A DNA stretch of 31,933 bases from CBDCYN01 sp965224205 (GCA_965224205.1 CBDCYN010000026.1:1-31933), one strand, 5' to 3'. Positions 8,293-16,493 are shown, numbered from the stretch's first letter. Numbers and translations are program-made. Notes: a model not told the origin generated them from the letters alone.

Positions 8293-10557
8293 CACCGATT
8301 TTCACAGGTTGCTCAATCGTCATAATGCCGCCCTACCATGTTGGCGACTAATTCTATCAGAAAATCAGATATGCCTGCATCTGATGTAGGGGAGACAAGA
8401 GTGGAGAAAGGAGATAGTGGTGCCGAGTTTCAAGCGGTCCAAACGATCTCAAGGCTCTTCCCGTCAAGCCATGGAACGGTAAATGGTTGTTGCAATTTGT
8501 GTACACCCATCAAGACGGGCGTGTGTGCTCGTTTTCTTATTTTGACCTGAAACTTATTGCCGTCATAAACTACTTTACCAGGCATATCAATAAACTTTCG
8601 AAATAACTGAGGTGCGAGGCTCTTTTCGAATCGCCGCAAATCTTTGGCAAAACGATGGTATAGGGTGTCAGCAATTATTGTCCACAAAATGTCAAAGTGT
8701 ATACGAGTCATGACAGGAGATGAAAGAGCATTAAGATTAAAAAACGAAACGAGCTCAGCGAACTTATTTTCAACTCGCCATCGGTGAGCGTATACCTTGA
8801 GAACATCCACGAGTGGCAAATCCCAATTGTTGGTGAGAATAAAAGTTGGTTTGCTGCGACCATGATCTTTGATCGCTATTTGTCGAAATTTATTTCTGCA
8901 GTCTTTCAATCGCACCTCACTTTCATGAACGGAAACATTTTTATGCTTACGTTTAGGAATTGGTATATGCAATTTTTGCCATGACTCTTTGGGGAGCGCC
9001 AATGTAGTATCAACTAGCGCCGCATATCTTTTGCGTAAAGTAACAAACTTTACGTTCTCATTATCAATATCATCTAGGGTTTTATACGTAGTGAATTTAC
9101 AATCAAAAACGAGTGTTTCATTGACATCCCCATTTATGCTCTTCCAATAAGTGACAAATTTTTTTACTTCATTCGCCTCCTCTTTTCGAAGTATATCAGC
9201 TCTTGTATATATAATTGCGTGACTATTGCTGTCTTGCACAAAGACCGTATTAGCCCCCTTTAGGGTTTTATTCCTTGCGCCACACCACACCTTTTCCATT
9301 TCAGATTCATCGCCGTAATGAGGTATTGAGTGAAAATCAAGATTAAGAAAGTCTCCACGATAGAATTCAGGATATTTTTTCTTTAGAGCAGATATAATTT
9401 GCTGTTGCAGAGCCATTAGCTGACTCTCCGAGCAACGACATGAATACGTATTCATGTATGATGGCTTGGGTAATACATTAAGTCCTGCAAAAACACCCAA
9501 CCCTGGCTCTTGATCGTAAGAGCCTATGTGGCTCAATTTGTTGCATCCAATCAGCTTCAGTAGCAACATGGACAAGCACGCGTGAGTGTTGCCTATATCA
9601 CTTGATTCCGGCAATGCGCATTCTCGAACAACATCAAGGATGTTTGATTCTAGGATATACGGAAGGAAGAAGAATACTCCAGCGGAGGGACAATCAACGT
9701 TAAAAGGTTTTAATTCTTCAAAATTTAGCATCTCACTTCTTTCTGGAAGGTTCTTTCCTGTGCCGCTTCTTCCAAGTTCGCTGTTCGTTCTGCGAGGTAG
9801 CCTGCTAAATCCAGCATCTTTCAGAATTCGCTCAATTGTTCTAGCTGAAATATCTATTTTTTCTTTTATGAGGCGATCGTGAATATCGGGAGTTGAAAGG
9901 CTCTGCCTCCTAAGGGCAACTATTCTATTTTGAACATCTGAAGAGGTACGTCTTCCTTGTGGACCCTTCTGTGTTTTTGGAAATAACTCAATTCGGCCAT
10001 TTCTTGCGTCACGAACCAATGAATAAACAGTGCTCGCTTTATAGCCAAACCTAGTGCAGACCTCCTCCACCGATAGCTTGTCAATGGTCACCGCCCTTAC
10101 GGCTTCGTATTGCCTTTGTCTTTGCTGTGCTGGGTTGGTGAAGTATGAAACCATATCGTCTTCGTCGGTTATTAAGGGTGTCATTATGGCGACTAAAATC
10201 CTGTAATAAAGTTGTGGATAACCGGTTAGAGGCCAGCATTACGGCTGTTTTGCTGCCTTTTATGCAATATTTGTTTGCTTTCAGCCGCAACTTGACTATA
10301 TCTCAGCTTAATTACTGTCGCCATATAAATATTTTGACCGACATAGTTCCACCCTGATTTACTAATCGCTTTCTACAGGACGAGCCTAGACCTTGCCTGC
10401 GCATTGCCCCATTGAAGTGCTCTAAACACTAGGAAATAGGCGATATCTAACCGACAATAACTGGGCGCTGGATGGCTAATTTAATCGGCACGATAAGGAT
10501 TGTCGCAAAGACGTTAGGGCGGCATTATGGCGATTGAGCAACCTGTGAAAATCGGTG
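8293..10557. mobile_element. Insertion sequence with 43-bp terminal repeats
   Basis: The 43-bp inverted ends (8293-8335 and 10515-10557, starting CACCGATTTTCACAGG) differ at one position. The 2265-bp element carries one transposase gene. Sequence like the inner part of the end (CGCCATAATG) recurs at the transposase start codon at about 10184, and TGGCGACTAA occurs both there and just inside the left end. No target duplication is evident (ataaa against ctcaa). Confidence 0.85.
8430..10184 (-). CDS. DDE transposase with N-terminal HTH
   Basis: A 584-aa transposase. Residues ~20-130 form one or two helix-turn-helix domains (LSVEEVCTRFGYKASTVYSL; LSTPDIHDRLIKE) that would bind the ends. The catalytic domain has Asp in NLDFHSIPHYGD (~res 283), Asp in TLVFDCKFTTYK (~res 365) and the Glu in HRWRVENKFAELVSFF (~res 478), which is the IS4-superfamily DDE pattern. 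The length suggests it is intact. It begins about 330 bp inside the right end of its element. I cannot assign it to a named IS group from sequence alone. Confidence 0.85.
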   Translation of the reverse strand: MTPLITDEDDMVSYFTNPAQQRQRQYEAVRAVTIDKLSVEEVCTRFGYKASTVYSLVRDARNGRIELFPKTQKGPQGRRTSSDVQNRIVALRRQSLSTPDIHDRLIKEKIDISARTIERILKDAGFSRLPRRTNSELGRSGTGKNLPERSEMLNFEELKPFNVDCPSAGVFFFLPYILESNILDVVRECALPESSDIGNTHACLSMLLLKLIGCNKLSHIGSYDQEPGLGVFAGLNVLPKPSYMNTYSCRCSESQLMALQQQIISALKKKYPEFYRGDFLNLDFHSIPHYGDESEMEKVWCGARNKTLKGANTVFVQDSNSHAIIYTRADILRKEEANEVKKFVTYWKSINGDVNETLVFDCKFTTYKTLDDIDNENVKFVTLRKRYAALVDTTLALPKESWQKLHIPIPKRKHKNVSVHESEVRLKDCRNKFRQIAIKDHGRSKPTFILTNNWDLPLVDVLKVYAHRWRVENKFAELVSFFNLNALSSPVMTRIHFDILWTIIADTLYHRFAKDLRRFEKSLAPQLFRKFIDMPGKVVYDGNKFQVKIRKRAHTPVLMGVHKLQQPFTVPWLDGKSLEIVWTA

Positions 10558-10558
10558 C

Positions 10559-10963
10559 TCAAGGAGTCGAAAACGCAATTTTGGCATCTTCCGCTGCCCG
10601 GTTTAGTTTCTCATCGAGCGTAGCAAGCACCAAGCCACGGCGTTGAGTGAGTTCAAGATAGGCGGTGTCGTAGATCGACAATTCGTATCGGCGGGCCAAT
10701 TCCAACATCACGCCTTCATCGTGATCATGGTCGATCTCCAAAGCCAAGGCCCGGACATCCGTCAGTGTGGCATGGGTATCGGCAGGCGTGAGTCGGCCAC
10801 GGCGTTCATTGGATACAAGAGCGTTTCGGAATTCATACCACCACAGTCCTGGCACAACGCCCCCCTGTTCGGCTAAAACCTCCATCGCGGCGTTGGCGAT
10901 AGAATCGCTTTCATCAGCCATGCACCAGGCCAAGACCACGGAGTTATCAACGACGATCTTCAC
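10559..10963 (-). CDS. vapC: PIN-domain toxin (VapC-type)
   Basis: A 134-aa PIN ribonuclease. It starts MKIVVDNSVVLAWCMADE with the first acidic residue (D5), has a second acidic group at ~Glu44 (WYEFRNAL), and the DTAYLEL motif near residue 98 followed by LATLDEKLNRAA. These are the metal-binding positions of VapC toxins. Its start overlaps the antitoxin stop by 4 bp. Its stop codon lies 2 bp from the end of the neighbouring insertion sequence, so the insertion sits at the very 3' edge of the gene and the last codons or terminator may have been altered. Confidence 0.88.
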   Translation of the reverse strand: MKIVVDNSVVLAWCMADESDSIANAAMEVLAEQGGVVPGLWWYEFRNALVSNERRGRLTPADTHATLTDVRALALEIDHDHDEGVMLELARRYELSIYDTAYLELTQRRGLVLATLDEKLNRAAEDAKIAFSTP

Positions 10964-11220
10964 GGATACCGATGACCTTCGTGGATGCTATCAATGAGTT
11001 CGGCAATAGGGGCCGTTTTGAGGCGCTTGCGCCGGGCCTTCATCCGTTCCAGAGCCGCTTTCGCCTGCTCGCGGTTGCTTTGCTCCACGGGCACAATCTT
11101 GGCCACGGTATGACCATGCCGGGTGATAGCAATGGTTTCGCCCCGCTCAACCCGGTTAAGAACCTTTGAGAAATGCGTTTTGGCCTCAAAAGCCCCTATG
11201 CTGTTTTCCATCTGGTCCAT
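10960..11220 (-). CDS. Phd/YefM-type antitoxin
   Basis: An 86-aa antitoxin partner of the PIN toxin. The segment IGAFEAKTHFSKVLNRVERGE then ITRHGHTVAKIVP is the standard Phd/YefM DNA-binding fold. The C-terminal half (AKAALERMKARRKRL..IAELIDSIHEGHRYP) would wrap the toxin. The ATG at 11220 has a GGGAGGG ribosome site 10 bp upstream. A TTG at 11229 and an ATG at 11211 are alternatives. Direct repeats ACTAGTTT (11244-11265) just upstream are a likely operator. Confidence 0.88.
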   Translation of the reverse strand: MDQMENSIGAFEAKTHFSKVLNRVERGETIAITRHGHTVAKIVPVEQSNREQAKAALERMKARRKRLKTAPIAELIDSIHEGHRYP

Positions 11221-11243
11221 AGGTTTCAAGCCCTCCCTTTATC

Positions 11244-11265
11244 GACTAGTTTGTAAGACTAGTTT
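11244..11265 (-). promoter_or_regulatory. Direct repeats upstream of antitoxin
   Basis: ACTAGTTT occurs twice, 5 bp apart, about 25-45 bp upstream of the antitoxin start. A TTGACT (minus strand, ~11283-11288) and TATGAT lie near. This is a plausible autoregulated promoter, but spacing is poor, so the promoter call is weak. Confidence 0.4.
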
Positions 11266-11403
11266 ATCATAGGCCGCGCAGTATAGTCAATCGATTGTCC
11301 CATCAAACCAGGCCTCCACCGGCGTAGCCTGGGAAGTTTCGGCACAACGCCCCGAAAAGGTTCATTTCAGGTATCCGTCGGCTTACCGTACGTTTCCGTT
11401 CCA

Positions 11404-11606
11404 TTAATCGCCCGCTTCTTGAAGATCGCGACGTTTCATCTGACCTTTGAGAACACTCAACAAACGCTGGACTTCCCCGGTAACTTCCCCGGCGATCTGG
11501 GACAACGGGGAAGAGTTTTCTAAATGCTCAGCCGCTTTGGGATGGATCGGCAACCGGATCAGAAAGTAGGTGCGGTCCTCTTGCCCGGCGGCGAGCGGTG
11601 ATAGCC
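11404..11606 (-). pseudogene. Remnant of ATP-binding / Fic-like regulator C-terminus
   Basis: The minus strand encodes ~65 residues (RLSPLAAGQEDRTYFLIRLP, then AGEVTGEVQRLLSVLKGQMK and RRDLQEAG). These look like the C-terminal winged-helix part of the divergent-AAA (AlbA_2) or Fic-type regulators, which usually continue for another ~60 residues. It stops early and its N-terminal part is cut off by the G tract and insertion sequence at 11607. It is a decayed gene end, not a working protein. Family assignment is by pattern only. Confidence 0.55.
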
Positions 11607-11620
11607 GGGGGGGGGGGGGG
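11607..11620. repeat. Run of 14 G, left flank of Tn5-like element
   Basis: Fourteen G residues directly abut the CTGAGTC end of the insertion sequence. A matching run of 13 G follows its other end at 13626-13638. Confidence 0.9.
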
Positions 11621-11661
11621 CTGAGTCTTACACACAAAAATTCTTGTACAAAAATGTTTAG

Positions 11662-13101
11662 TTGAGTAAAGTCGATTTCGTTAGGAATTCGTTTTGGATT
11701 TTGAGCTTGAGCTGGGCGAAACAAGAAACATCGGAGTCAGAGCTGCATGACGAGCGTCTAGATGCGCGTTACGGGATATTGCTGGAGCAGTTGTGGTCAA
11801 GTCCTCGGGCAAGCATCCCGGCATCGTGTGGCGGCTGGTCTGAGACGCAAGCGGCGTATCGATTTTTCAGCAATGATAAGGTAAGTGAAGAGGGAGTGTT
11901 GCTTCCTCACCGAGAGCGTACGATAGAGCGCATTCGTGAGCAGAGAACGGCTTTGGTAGTTCAGGACACAACTGAGCTGGACTATACAAGAAAGCAGAAT
12001 AAGATCAAAGGTTTGGGCGTGCTTAACTTGGAAGAGCGCTACGGTTGCTATTTGCACCCGACGGTAGCTTTTACACCTGAGGGATTATGTTTGGGTGTAA
12101 CAAGTGCGCAATTCGTAACCCGTGAGCCGGGAAGCTTAGGGGAAAAGACAGGGAAAGAGCGGGCAAAAGAGCAAATAGAGGATAAAGAGAGCTATAGATG
12201 GCTCGAGGGGTATCGTGAAGCGTGCGAGCTGGCAGAGCTCGCGCCGGATACCGAAGTTGTGATGGTGGCGGACCGGGAGGGAGATATTTATGAGGTTTTT
12301 GAAGAAGCGGGTCAAGTAGAGAAAGGAAAAGCTCATTGGCTTATTCGCTCAAGCCATAGCCGATCGGTTGAGAGCAAAGAATCCGAAGGTAGTAGAGAAT
12401 ATTTACACGAAGTGGTATCTCAGAAGAAGCCCTTAGGTAAGGTCGAATTTGATATGCCTGCAAGAGCGGGACGACCAGCGCGTCGGGTGAAGCAAACAAT
12501 ATATGTCTCGAGGGAAACGCTTCAACCGCCGAGGCGAACAGGGCGCCGATTAAGCGCTCAGAAAATTACGATTATTTTTGCGAGAGAGGAGAGTCCTCCA
12601 AAAGGACAGGAACCAGTTGAATGGTTTTTGATTACCTCAGCTGGAGTGAAAACCCTACCTCGAGCAATACAAGTCATAAACTGGTATCTCGCGAGGTGGG
12701 GAATAGAAGTATTCTTTCGTGTGCTTAAGACTGGGTGCAAAGTAGAAGAGCTCCAGTTGGAACACAGAGAGCATCTTTTTCCATGCCTGGCCGTGTACAT
12801 GATCATTGCCTGGCGTATTTTGTTTCTTACTCACCTTGGCCGACAGTGTCCAGAGACTAGTTGCGACGTGGTTTTTGATAAAGTCGAGTGGGAAGCCGCC
12901 TATATTGTTGCAACCCGTACCATGCCACCCCAAAAACCTCCCACGCTCAATGAGATGATTAAAATCATCGCACAGTTTGGCGGATACTTGAACCGTAACA
13001 ATGACCCTCCACCAGGAGCGCAAGCGATGTGGATTGGACTTCAGAGAATGCGAGATTTCGCACTAGGGCAAATTGCCTTGAGGCAGGCTGATGCACCTTA
13101 A
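11662..13101 (+). CDS. IS4-family transposase (Tn5-like)
   Basis: A 479-aa cut-and-paste transposase. It has the Tn5-type N-terminus (LHDERLDARYG, then SIPASCGGWSETQAAYRFF), a first Asp in VVQDTTELDY (~res 101), a second Asp in VVMVADREGDIYEVF (~res 203) and the catalytic Glu in the Y-(2)-R-(3)-E-(6)-K signature (WYLARWGIEVFFRVLKTGCK, ~res 349). All three catalytic residues are present and the length fits the family, so it may be active. The start is uncertain: no good ATG precedes the conserved region. TTG at 11662 or the TTG codons at ~11698-11704 are candidates. Confidence 0.9.
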   Translation: MSKVDFVRNSFWILSLSWAKQETSESELHDERLDARYGILLEQLWSSPRASIPASCGGWSETQAAYRFFSNDKVSEEGVLLPHRERTIERIREQRTALVVQDTTELDYTRKQNKIKGLGVLNLEERYGCYLHPTVAFTPEGLCLGVTSAQFVTREPGSLGEKTGKERAKEQIEDKESYRWLEGYREACELAELAPDTEVVMVADREGDIYEVFEEAGQVEKGKAHWLIRSSHSRSVESKESEGSREYLHEVVSQKKPLGKVEFDMPARAGRPARRVKQTIYVSRETLQPPRRTGRRLSAQKITIIFAREESPPKGQEPVEWFLITSAGVKTLPRAIQVINWYLARWGIEVFFRVLKTGCKVEELQLEHREHLFPCLAVYMIIAWRILFLTHLGRQCPETSCDVVFDKVEWEAAYIVATRTMPPQKPPTLNEMIKIIAQFGGYLNRNNDPPPGAQAMWIGLQRMRDFALGQIALRQADAP

Positions 13102-13147
13102 AGCCTTACTCTACTCGCCTATGAGGTGATGCTCACCACCAGCTGTG

Positions 13148-13432
13148 AGTGTTCACAATAAATGATGGGAAATCGGCAGATCCTGTTCAAGACAATTGAG
13201 GGAATCAAGAATTCTTCCATCAATTATCTTGCACAAGTTCGTCGAGCCAAAAACAATAGCGAATGCAGGATGTTGAGCCCTTACAGCCCTGCTTGACTTT
13301 TTAGCCAAAATCTACCTCTCGCGTTTATCAGCCTGTCTTGCATCGAGATCGGCCTCTGTTCCCGCGAATATGCTAGGGGGTGCGGGAACCGGAACCGGGA
13401 ACCACACTACATGCCCATCATTTATCGTGAAC
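13148..13432. repeat. Nested inverted-repeat segment inside the IS
   Basis: GTTCACAATAAATGATGGG (13149-13167) and CCCATCATTTATCGTGAAC (13413-13431) are reverse complements at 18 of 19 positions, enclosing ~245 bp with no gene. A further partial copy (CATTTACCGTGAAAGG) lies at ~13443. It is probably a small non-autonomous element or the remains of another insertion sequence. Confidence 0.55.
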
Positions 13433-13638
13433 ACATCACACTCATTTACCGTGAAAGGTCACAAGCAACACCTCTCTGAATCTCTCTCCTGCATCCATAC
13501 TTCTTGCCTTTCAACTTTACCATTCTGACAACATCAACGAATTGGCCAGGCTACTTAGGAGCTCACTCGTGGGGATAGCCGCCATGGCCCGGGACGCTAC
13601 ACTAAAAGATATGTGTAAGACTCAGGGGGGGGGGGGGG

Positions 13639-13819
13639 TCATCTCTCAAGTGACTACTTTTTACACGTATTCCGAACATACCCCGTGCTCTTGCAGGCAC
13701 CGCCATCTGCAATGGCCCATTTCCCGGCGAATCGTTGCCCTACTCGCTCAAACCCGGATTTAAGCCCCCTCTAACGGCGTGGTCGATGCGTGGTGCCCGA
13801 TGACACGGGCCAAGAAAAA
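13639..13819. other. Flank of the Tn5-like element, nothing recognised
   Basis: This should be the continuation of the sequence interrupted by the insertion. I could not recognise a protein that joins the remnant at 11404-11606. No terminator is evident. Confidence 0.4.
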
Positions 13820-13898
13820 TTGGACTGCTCTTAACAATCTGCTATAATGAAATAAATAATTATTGTTTTATTTATTTCATTCATTATTGAATTAATTC
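13820..13898 (+). promoter_or_regulatory. Sigma-70-type promoter with palindromic operators
   Basis: TTGGAC (13820-13825), a 17-bp spacer and a perfect TATAAT (13843-13848). A 14-bp-arm inverted repeat (AATGAAATAAATAA, 13847-13860, with 13867-13880) begins inside the -10 box, and a second perfect palindrome TTGAATTAATTCAA follows at about 13885-13898. The layout suggests repression by the product of the next gene, an RHH protein. Confidence 0.75.
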
Positions 13899-13914
13899 AA
13901 TCATTCTTTATTTC

Positions 13915-14181
13915 ATGATGACTGCTCAAAAACGAACCACCTCAAAGAAGGCGCCGGGTACGGGGGCTCAATCCACCCGAAAGCGATCCAAACCCCCGAA
14001 AAAGGGCGCAGAAAGCCCCCCTTCCCCACACGTGCCTGTCTCTTTACGGCTTCCGGGGGACCTCGTAGCAGAGCTACGCACCGTGGCCACGGTTCGGCGA
14101 AACACGGGAAGCACCCCCTATACGCAAGGGGCAATCATTGAAGTAGCGCTACGGGAATGGCTTGAACGAAACAAGAGCTAA
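13915..14181 (+). CDS. RHH-type DNA-binding protein
   Basis: An 88-aa protein. The first ~35 residues are a basic, Lys/Pro-rich tail. Residues ~41-86 (VPVSLRLPGDLVAELRTVA, then TPYTQGAIIEVALREWLERN) fit a ribbon-helix-helix domain with a beta strand and two helices, as in plasmid partition or antitoxin repressors. The start may be 13915 or 13918 (ATGATG). A strong promoter and AT-rich palindromes lie directly upstream, indicating autoregulation. No toxin-like gene follows on the same strand. Its stop overlaps the convergent gene by a few bases. Confidence 0.8.
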   Translation: MMTAQKRTTSKKAPGTGAQSTRKRSKPPKKGAESPPSPHVPVSLRLPGDLVAELRTVATVRRNTGSTPYTQGAIIEVALREWLERNKS

Positions 14182-14567
14182 GGGGATTCGGACTCATCTT
14201 CCTCTTCGTCCCACTCGTCTTCAGAGGGGGCGAGGCGTTCCAATTGATCGAGGCTTTTGACCACGCTCTCAAGATGCTCGATGAAATCGCCCAACTCAAA
14301 GGATATATCTGACGCCAACTCCCAGATGGGCTGGTCCGAGTCTGACCCACGGCCCATACCAGCGCCATTTATTACATCCATAGCCATCCCATGAAGCGTG
14401 AGTAGATCCTGGCGAACCCCGTCGGGTTCACAGATCCGACACCGAATCGCATCGATCTTATCAACCGCATCCAGGAGCTCTGTCGTATCAAAATCCATCT
14501 GAAGCTCCTCAAGCACGGCGGCATCAACAGGGCCGTGCCTCACATCGCAAGTTCGCTTTTCCGCCAT
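14178..14567 (-). CDS. Acidic hypothetical protein
   Basis: A 129-aa very acidic protein, convergent with and slightly overlapping the RHH gene. It has a Cys pair (IRCRICEPDG), helical stretches (ELGDFIEHLESVVKSLDQLE) and an acidic tail (EDEWDEEEDESES). No family is recognised. The acidity and the basic neighbour suggest it could bind a nucleic-acid-binding partner or mimic DNA, but this is speculation. The leader is ~200-250 bp and contains several hairpins. Confidence 0.65.
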   Translation of the reverse strand: MAEKRTCDVRHGPVDAAVLEELQMDFDTTELLDAVDKIDAIRCRICEPDGVRQDLLTLHGMAMDVINGAGMGRGSDSDQPIWELASDISFELGDFIEHLESVVKSLDQLERLAPSEDEWDEEEDESESP

Positions 14568-14944
14568 GATTGATCTCCTCTACGACTCAGTATGGGCATG
14601 ACGATCCCGTCACGAAGGTATGACAAGGATCTGTCGGTCTTGGTGTGTGCATAATTGTGGTGCGAACAGAGTTCATTATTATCTTTCTCATATTGGATTA
14701 CCGAATAATCAACCTATCGGATACGGTATCGTTTAGATCCCCCCTATCCGATACCCCCTCACCCGTCAGTGGCGGGTGGCTAAGCCCAGCTTAGACGCCG
14801 GGGTTTTGCAAGCCCCAACCTCAATTTTGCAAACACCGATTGCATAAATAGCAGACGCGAATCAGGTGATCATATTTTTTGCAGCAGGTTGCTGCAAAAA
14901 TGCCTGTCTCCACTGTTGCCTCGTCACAAATATGGCGGAGGTAA
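14568..14944. other. Hairpin-rich intergenic region
   Basis: There is no gene. TATCGGATA (about 14716-14724) and TATCCGATA (about 14747-14755) can pair. On the minus strand three small hairpins follow within 14755-14815 (CTAAG/CTTAG, ACCCG/CGGGT, GGGGC/GCCCC). A perfect TTTTTGCAGCA/TGCTGCAAAAA hairpin is at 14876-14900. Together they could be the structured leader of the gene at 14567 and the terminator of the gene ending at 14945. Confidence 0.5.
14876..14900. terminator. Perfect hairpin, likely bidirectional terminator
   Basis: Eleven-base arms with a 3-base loop, an A/T run on both sides, located 45 bp after the stop of the minus-strand nucleotidyltransferase gene. Confidence 0.65.
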
Positions 14945-15262
14945 TCAAGCGGCGAGTGGGACATATTCGACTTCATTGAGGATGTGAGGGCCGATGTGGG
15001 GGCTCAGCGATTCCCTGGTCACTACCTCCACCCGCCGGGAAAGAAGCTCTTCGAGGAAAAAGCATAGATCCATGAAATGGTCGAAGTCCTTAAGACCCGG
15101 CTCAAACTCGACCAGCAGATCTACGTCGCTGTCTGGGTGGGACTCGTTGCGGACGAACGATCCGAAGAGACCCAGTCTGCGCACCCCCAGGGATCGCAGC
15201 CGCTCGCTGTGCTCACTGAGCAGGCTAAAAAGCTCTTCTTTCGTGGGTGAAACCGGGGTCAT
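14945..15262 (-). CDS. MNT-type minimal nucleotidyltransferase (orphan)
   Basis: A 105-aa protein with the pol-beta-like signature GLFGSFVRNESHPDSDVDLLVEF, i.e. G-S-x(7-9)-D-x-D with the third acidic residue in the later VEVVT strand. It matches the antitoxin MntA of MNT/HEPN modules, which AMPylates its HEPN toxin. No HEPN gene follows: downstream is only a terminator hairpin. It may be a solitary NTase, or the remains of a module that lost its toxin. The start at 15262 has a plausible leader containing TATAG-rich sequence. Confidence 0.88.
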   Translation of the reverse strand: MTPVSPTKEELFSLLSEHSERLRSLGVRRLGLFGSFVRNESHPDSDVDLLVEFEPGLKDFDHFMDLCFFLEELLSRRVEVVTRESLSPHIGPHILNEVEYVPLAA

Positions 15263-15591
15263 CGCTATTCTCGTGTGCTCTGAATGCTTTTCGTGGATAC
15301 CGTTAATTTCCTATAGAACTATAGCATACGACGATCATCGAGGCATCAACCATGCTTGGCTATCTTTGATCAGCGAATCGCCCTTTACGCAGTAAGCACA
15401 GCACCTTAACGAGCAACCGATTCTCCCTTATCTTGCCTTCCACTCCTCCACCAGCGAGCAACGGAGCATCGGTTCGACTCTCAATTTTGCAAGCGGCGCT
15501 TGCAAAATTACTGAAGAGACAAATCTCGCGGTCACCAAATGTGCAACAGCTTGTTGCACAATTTCCCAGACCTTGGAGAGTAGTTTACGGG
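15263..15591. other. Intergenic region with two perfect palindromes
   Basis: No gene is found. AATTTTGCAAGCG/CGCTTGCAAAATT (15483-15509) and TGTGCAACA/TGTTGCACA (15540-15560) form near-perfect hairpins. The second lies 32 bp after the PIN toxin stop and may act as its terminator. Confidence 0.55.
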
Positions 15592-16032
15592 CTAATCCGT
15601 CTTCCCTAGGCGTTCGATGGCTTCACGGGCGGTGATGATGGAGATAACACGGGAAGATCCCACGGCGGCATCGATTTGCTTCAAACTCAGCAGATCCCGC
15701 TTGTCGCCGGTGACAATAAGATCTGCCCCGCCTGCCAAAGCGGTGGCGAGGATGGCGTTGTCGTCCGGGTCAGGGGAAAGATCTACTTCGGGCAGGCATT
15801 CCACGATCTGCGCTTCGGATGAGATGGTTTCGAGCAACCGATTCGCCTGATAGGGCTTGATGAAGCGTTGGAGGTGCTCGTACGTCACCACGCGCTTCAC
15901 TTCAGCGATCTGGTCGTTAGAGGTAATCAGCGTAAAGACACCATCCATCCAAGCTTGATAGAGCTCGTCGGATAGCCCCCCTGGCGTGATCACCGCGGAA
16001 ATCAGAATATTGGTATCAAGGACGATTTTCAC
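15592..16032 (-). CDS. PIN-domain toxin (PilT N-terminal type)
   Basis: A 146-aa PIN ribonuclease beginning VKIVLDTNILISAVITPGG from a GTG at 16032. A longer reading from 16068 would extend through the antitoxin frame and is less likely. Acidic residues in LDTN, SPDPDDNAILATA and VTGDKRDLL match the metal-site pattern of the PIN_3-type toxin family. The gene overlaps the end of the RHH antitoxin gene by 17 bp, so the two are co-translated. Confidence 0.87.
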   Translation of the reverse strand: MKIVLDTNILISAVITPGGLSDELYQAWMDGVFTLITSNDQIAEVKRVVTYEHLQRFIKPYQANRLLETISSEAQIVECLPEVDLSPDPDDNAILATALAGGADLIVTGDKRDLLSLKQIDAAVGSSRVISIITAREAIERLGKTD

Positions 16033-16252
16033 GTGACCAGGCCACGGCATCGTCGACGATAGATTCAATCTCTTGTGGATCTACGTCGGCGTTTTGATCT
16101 TTGATTTCCTTGACGGTGCCTCGGAAAATCTCTCGGCGGACGGCTTGGGTCACGAATTTCGACAGGTCACCTTTCTTGCCACCATGACGGGCGAGATAGG
16201 ACCGCACAGAGCGATCGGTTTCTTCAGGGATGGATAAATTCCAGCGGGTCAT
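16016..16252 (-). CDS. RHH-type antitoxin
   Basis: A 78-aa partner of the PIN toxin. MTRWNLSIPEETDRSVRSYL then KGDLSKFVTQAVRREIF is a ribbon-helix-helix domain, and the acidic C-terminal half (DVDPQEIESIVDDAVAW) should bind the toxin. ATG at 16252 is preferred to 16258. A possible promoter on the minus strand is TTGCCT, an 18-bp spacer, then TAAGAT around 16290-16320. Confidence 0.85.
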   Translation of the reverse strand: MTRWNLSIPEETDRSVRSYLARHGGKKGDLSKFVTQAVRREIFRGTVKEIKDQNADVDPQEIESIVDDAVAWSRENRP

Positions 16253-16354
16253 GAGCATACAAGCCTTTAGGTGTTTATGTGTCTATACATCTATCTTAGC
16301 CTATATCGGCATTACAAGGCAAGGATTTAGGGATGTCGAATGGAGGGGCAAATA

Positions 16355-16372
16355 TGGCAACAGCTGTTGCCA
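16355..16372. repeat. Perfect 18-bp palindrome
   Basis: TGGCAACAGCTGTTGCCA is fully self-complementary and lies between the divergent RHH/PIN and MNT/HEPN operons. It shares its core with the palindromes at 15540 and 17940. Confidence 0.75.
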
Positions 16373-16377
16373 AAACC

Positions 16378-16421
16378 AATATACGCATATTGCGTATTAT
16401 CGTACGCAATATGCGTATATT
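16378..16421. promoter_or_regulatory. Double palindrome 1 (variant operator)
   Basis: A perfect inverted repeat of 19-bp arms (AATATACGCATATTGCGTA) with a 6-bp centre. Each arm holds its own small palindrome (TACGCA...TGCGTA). TATTAT on the plus strand and GATAAT on the minus strand occur at the centre, where a -10 box would be. Confidence 0.8.
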
Positions 16422-16493
16422 GAGTGATCTAGGTTGGTTGTGCCTCAAACCAGACGGTCAATGGAGGATTCTCACCGACACGACCTAGCCAAT

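Larger units (their letters stand above)
11621..13625. mobile_element. IS4-family, Tn5/IS50-like insertion sequence
   Basis: The ends CTGAGTCTTACACA (11621-11634) and its complement (13612-13625) are identical over 14 bp and close to the Tn5 outer end CTGACTCTTATACACAAGT. The 2005-bp element carries one transposase and a ~510-bp right part without genes. The target duplication is homopolymeric G. Confidence 0.9.

Noticed and set aside
8338..8550. 70-codon frame starting inside the insertion sequence left end
   Set aside because: It overlaps the transposase 3' end on the other strand and has no recognisable feature.
15460..15485. GGTTCGACTCT, resembling a tRNA T-arm
   Set aside because: The flanking bases do not form a T stem and no cloverleaf can be built around it.
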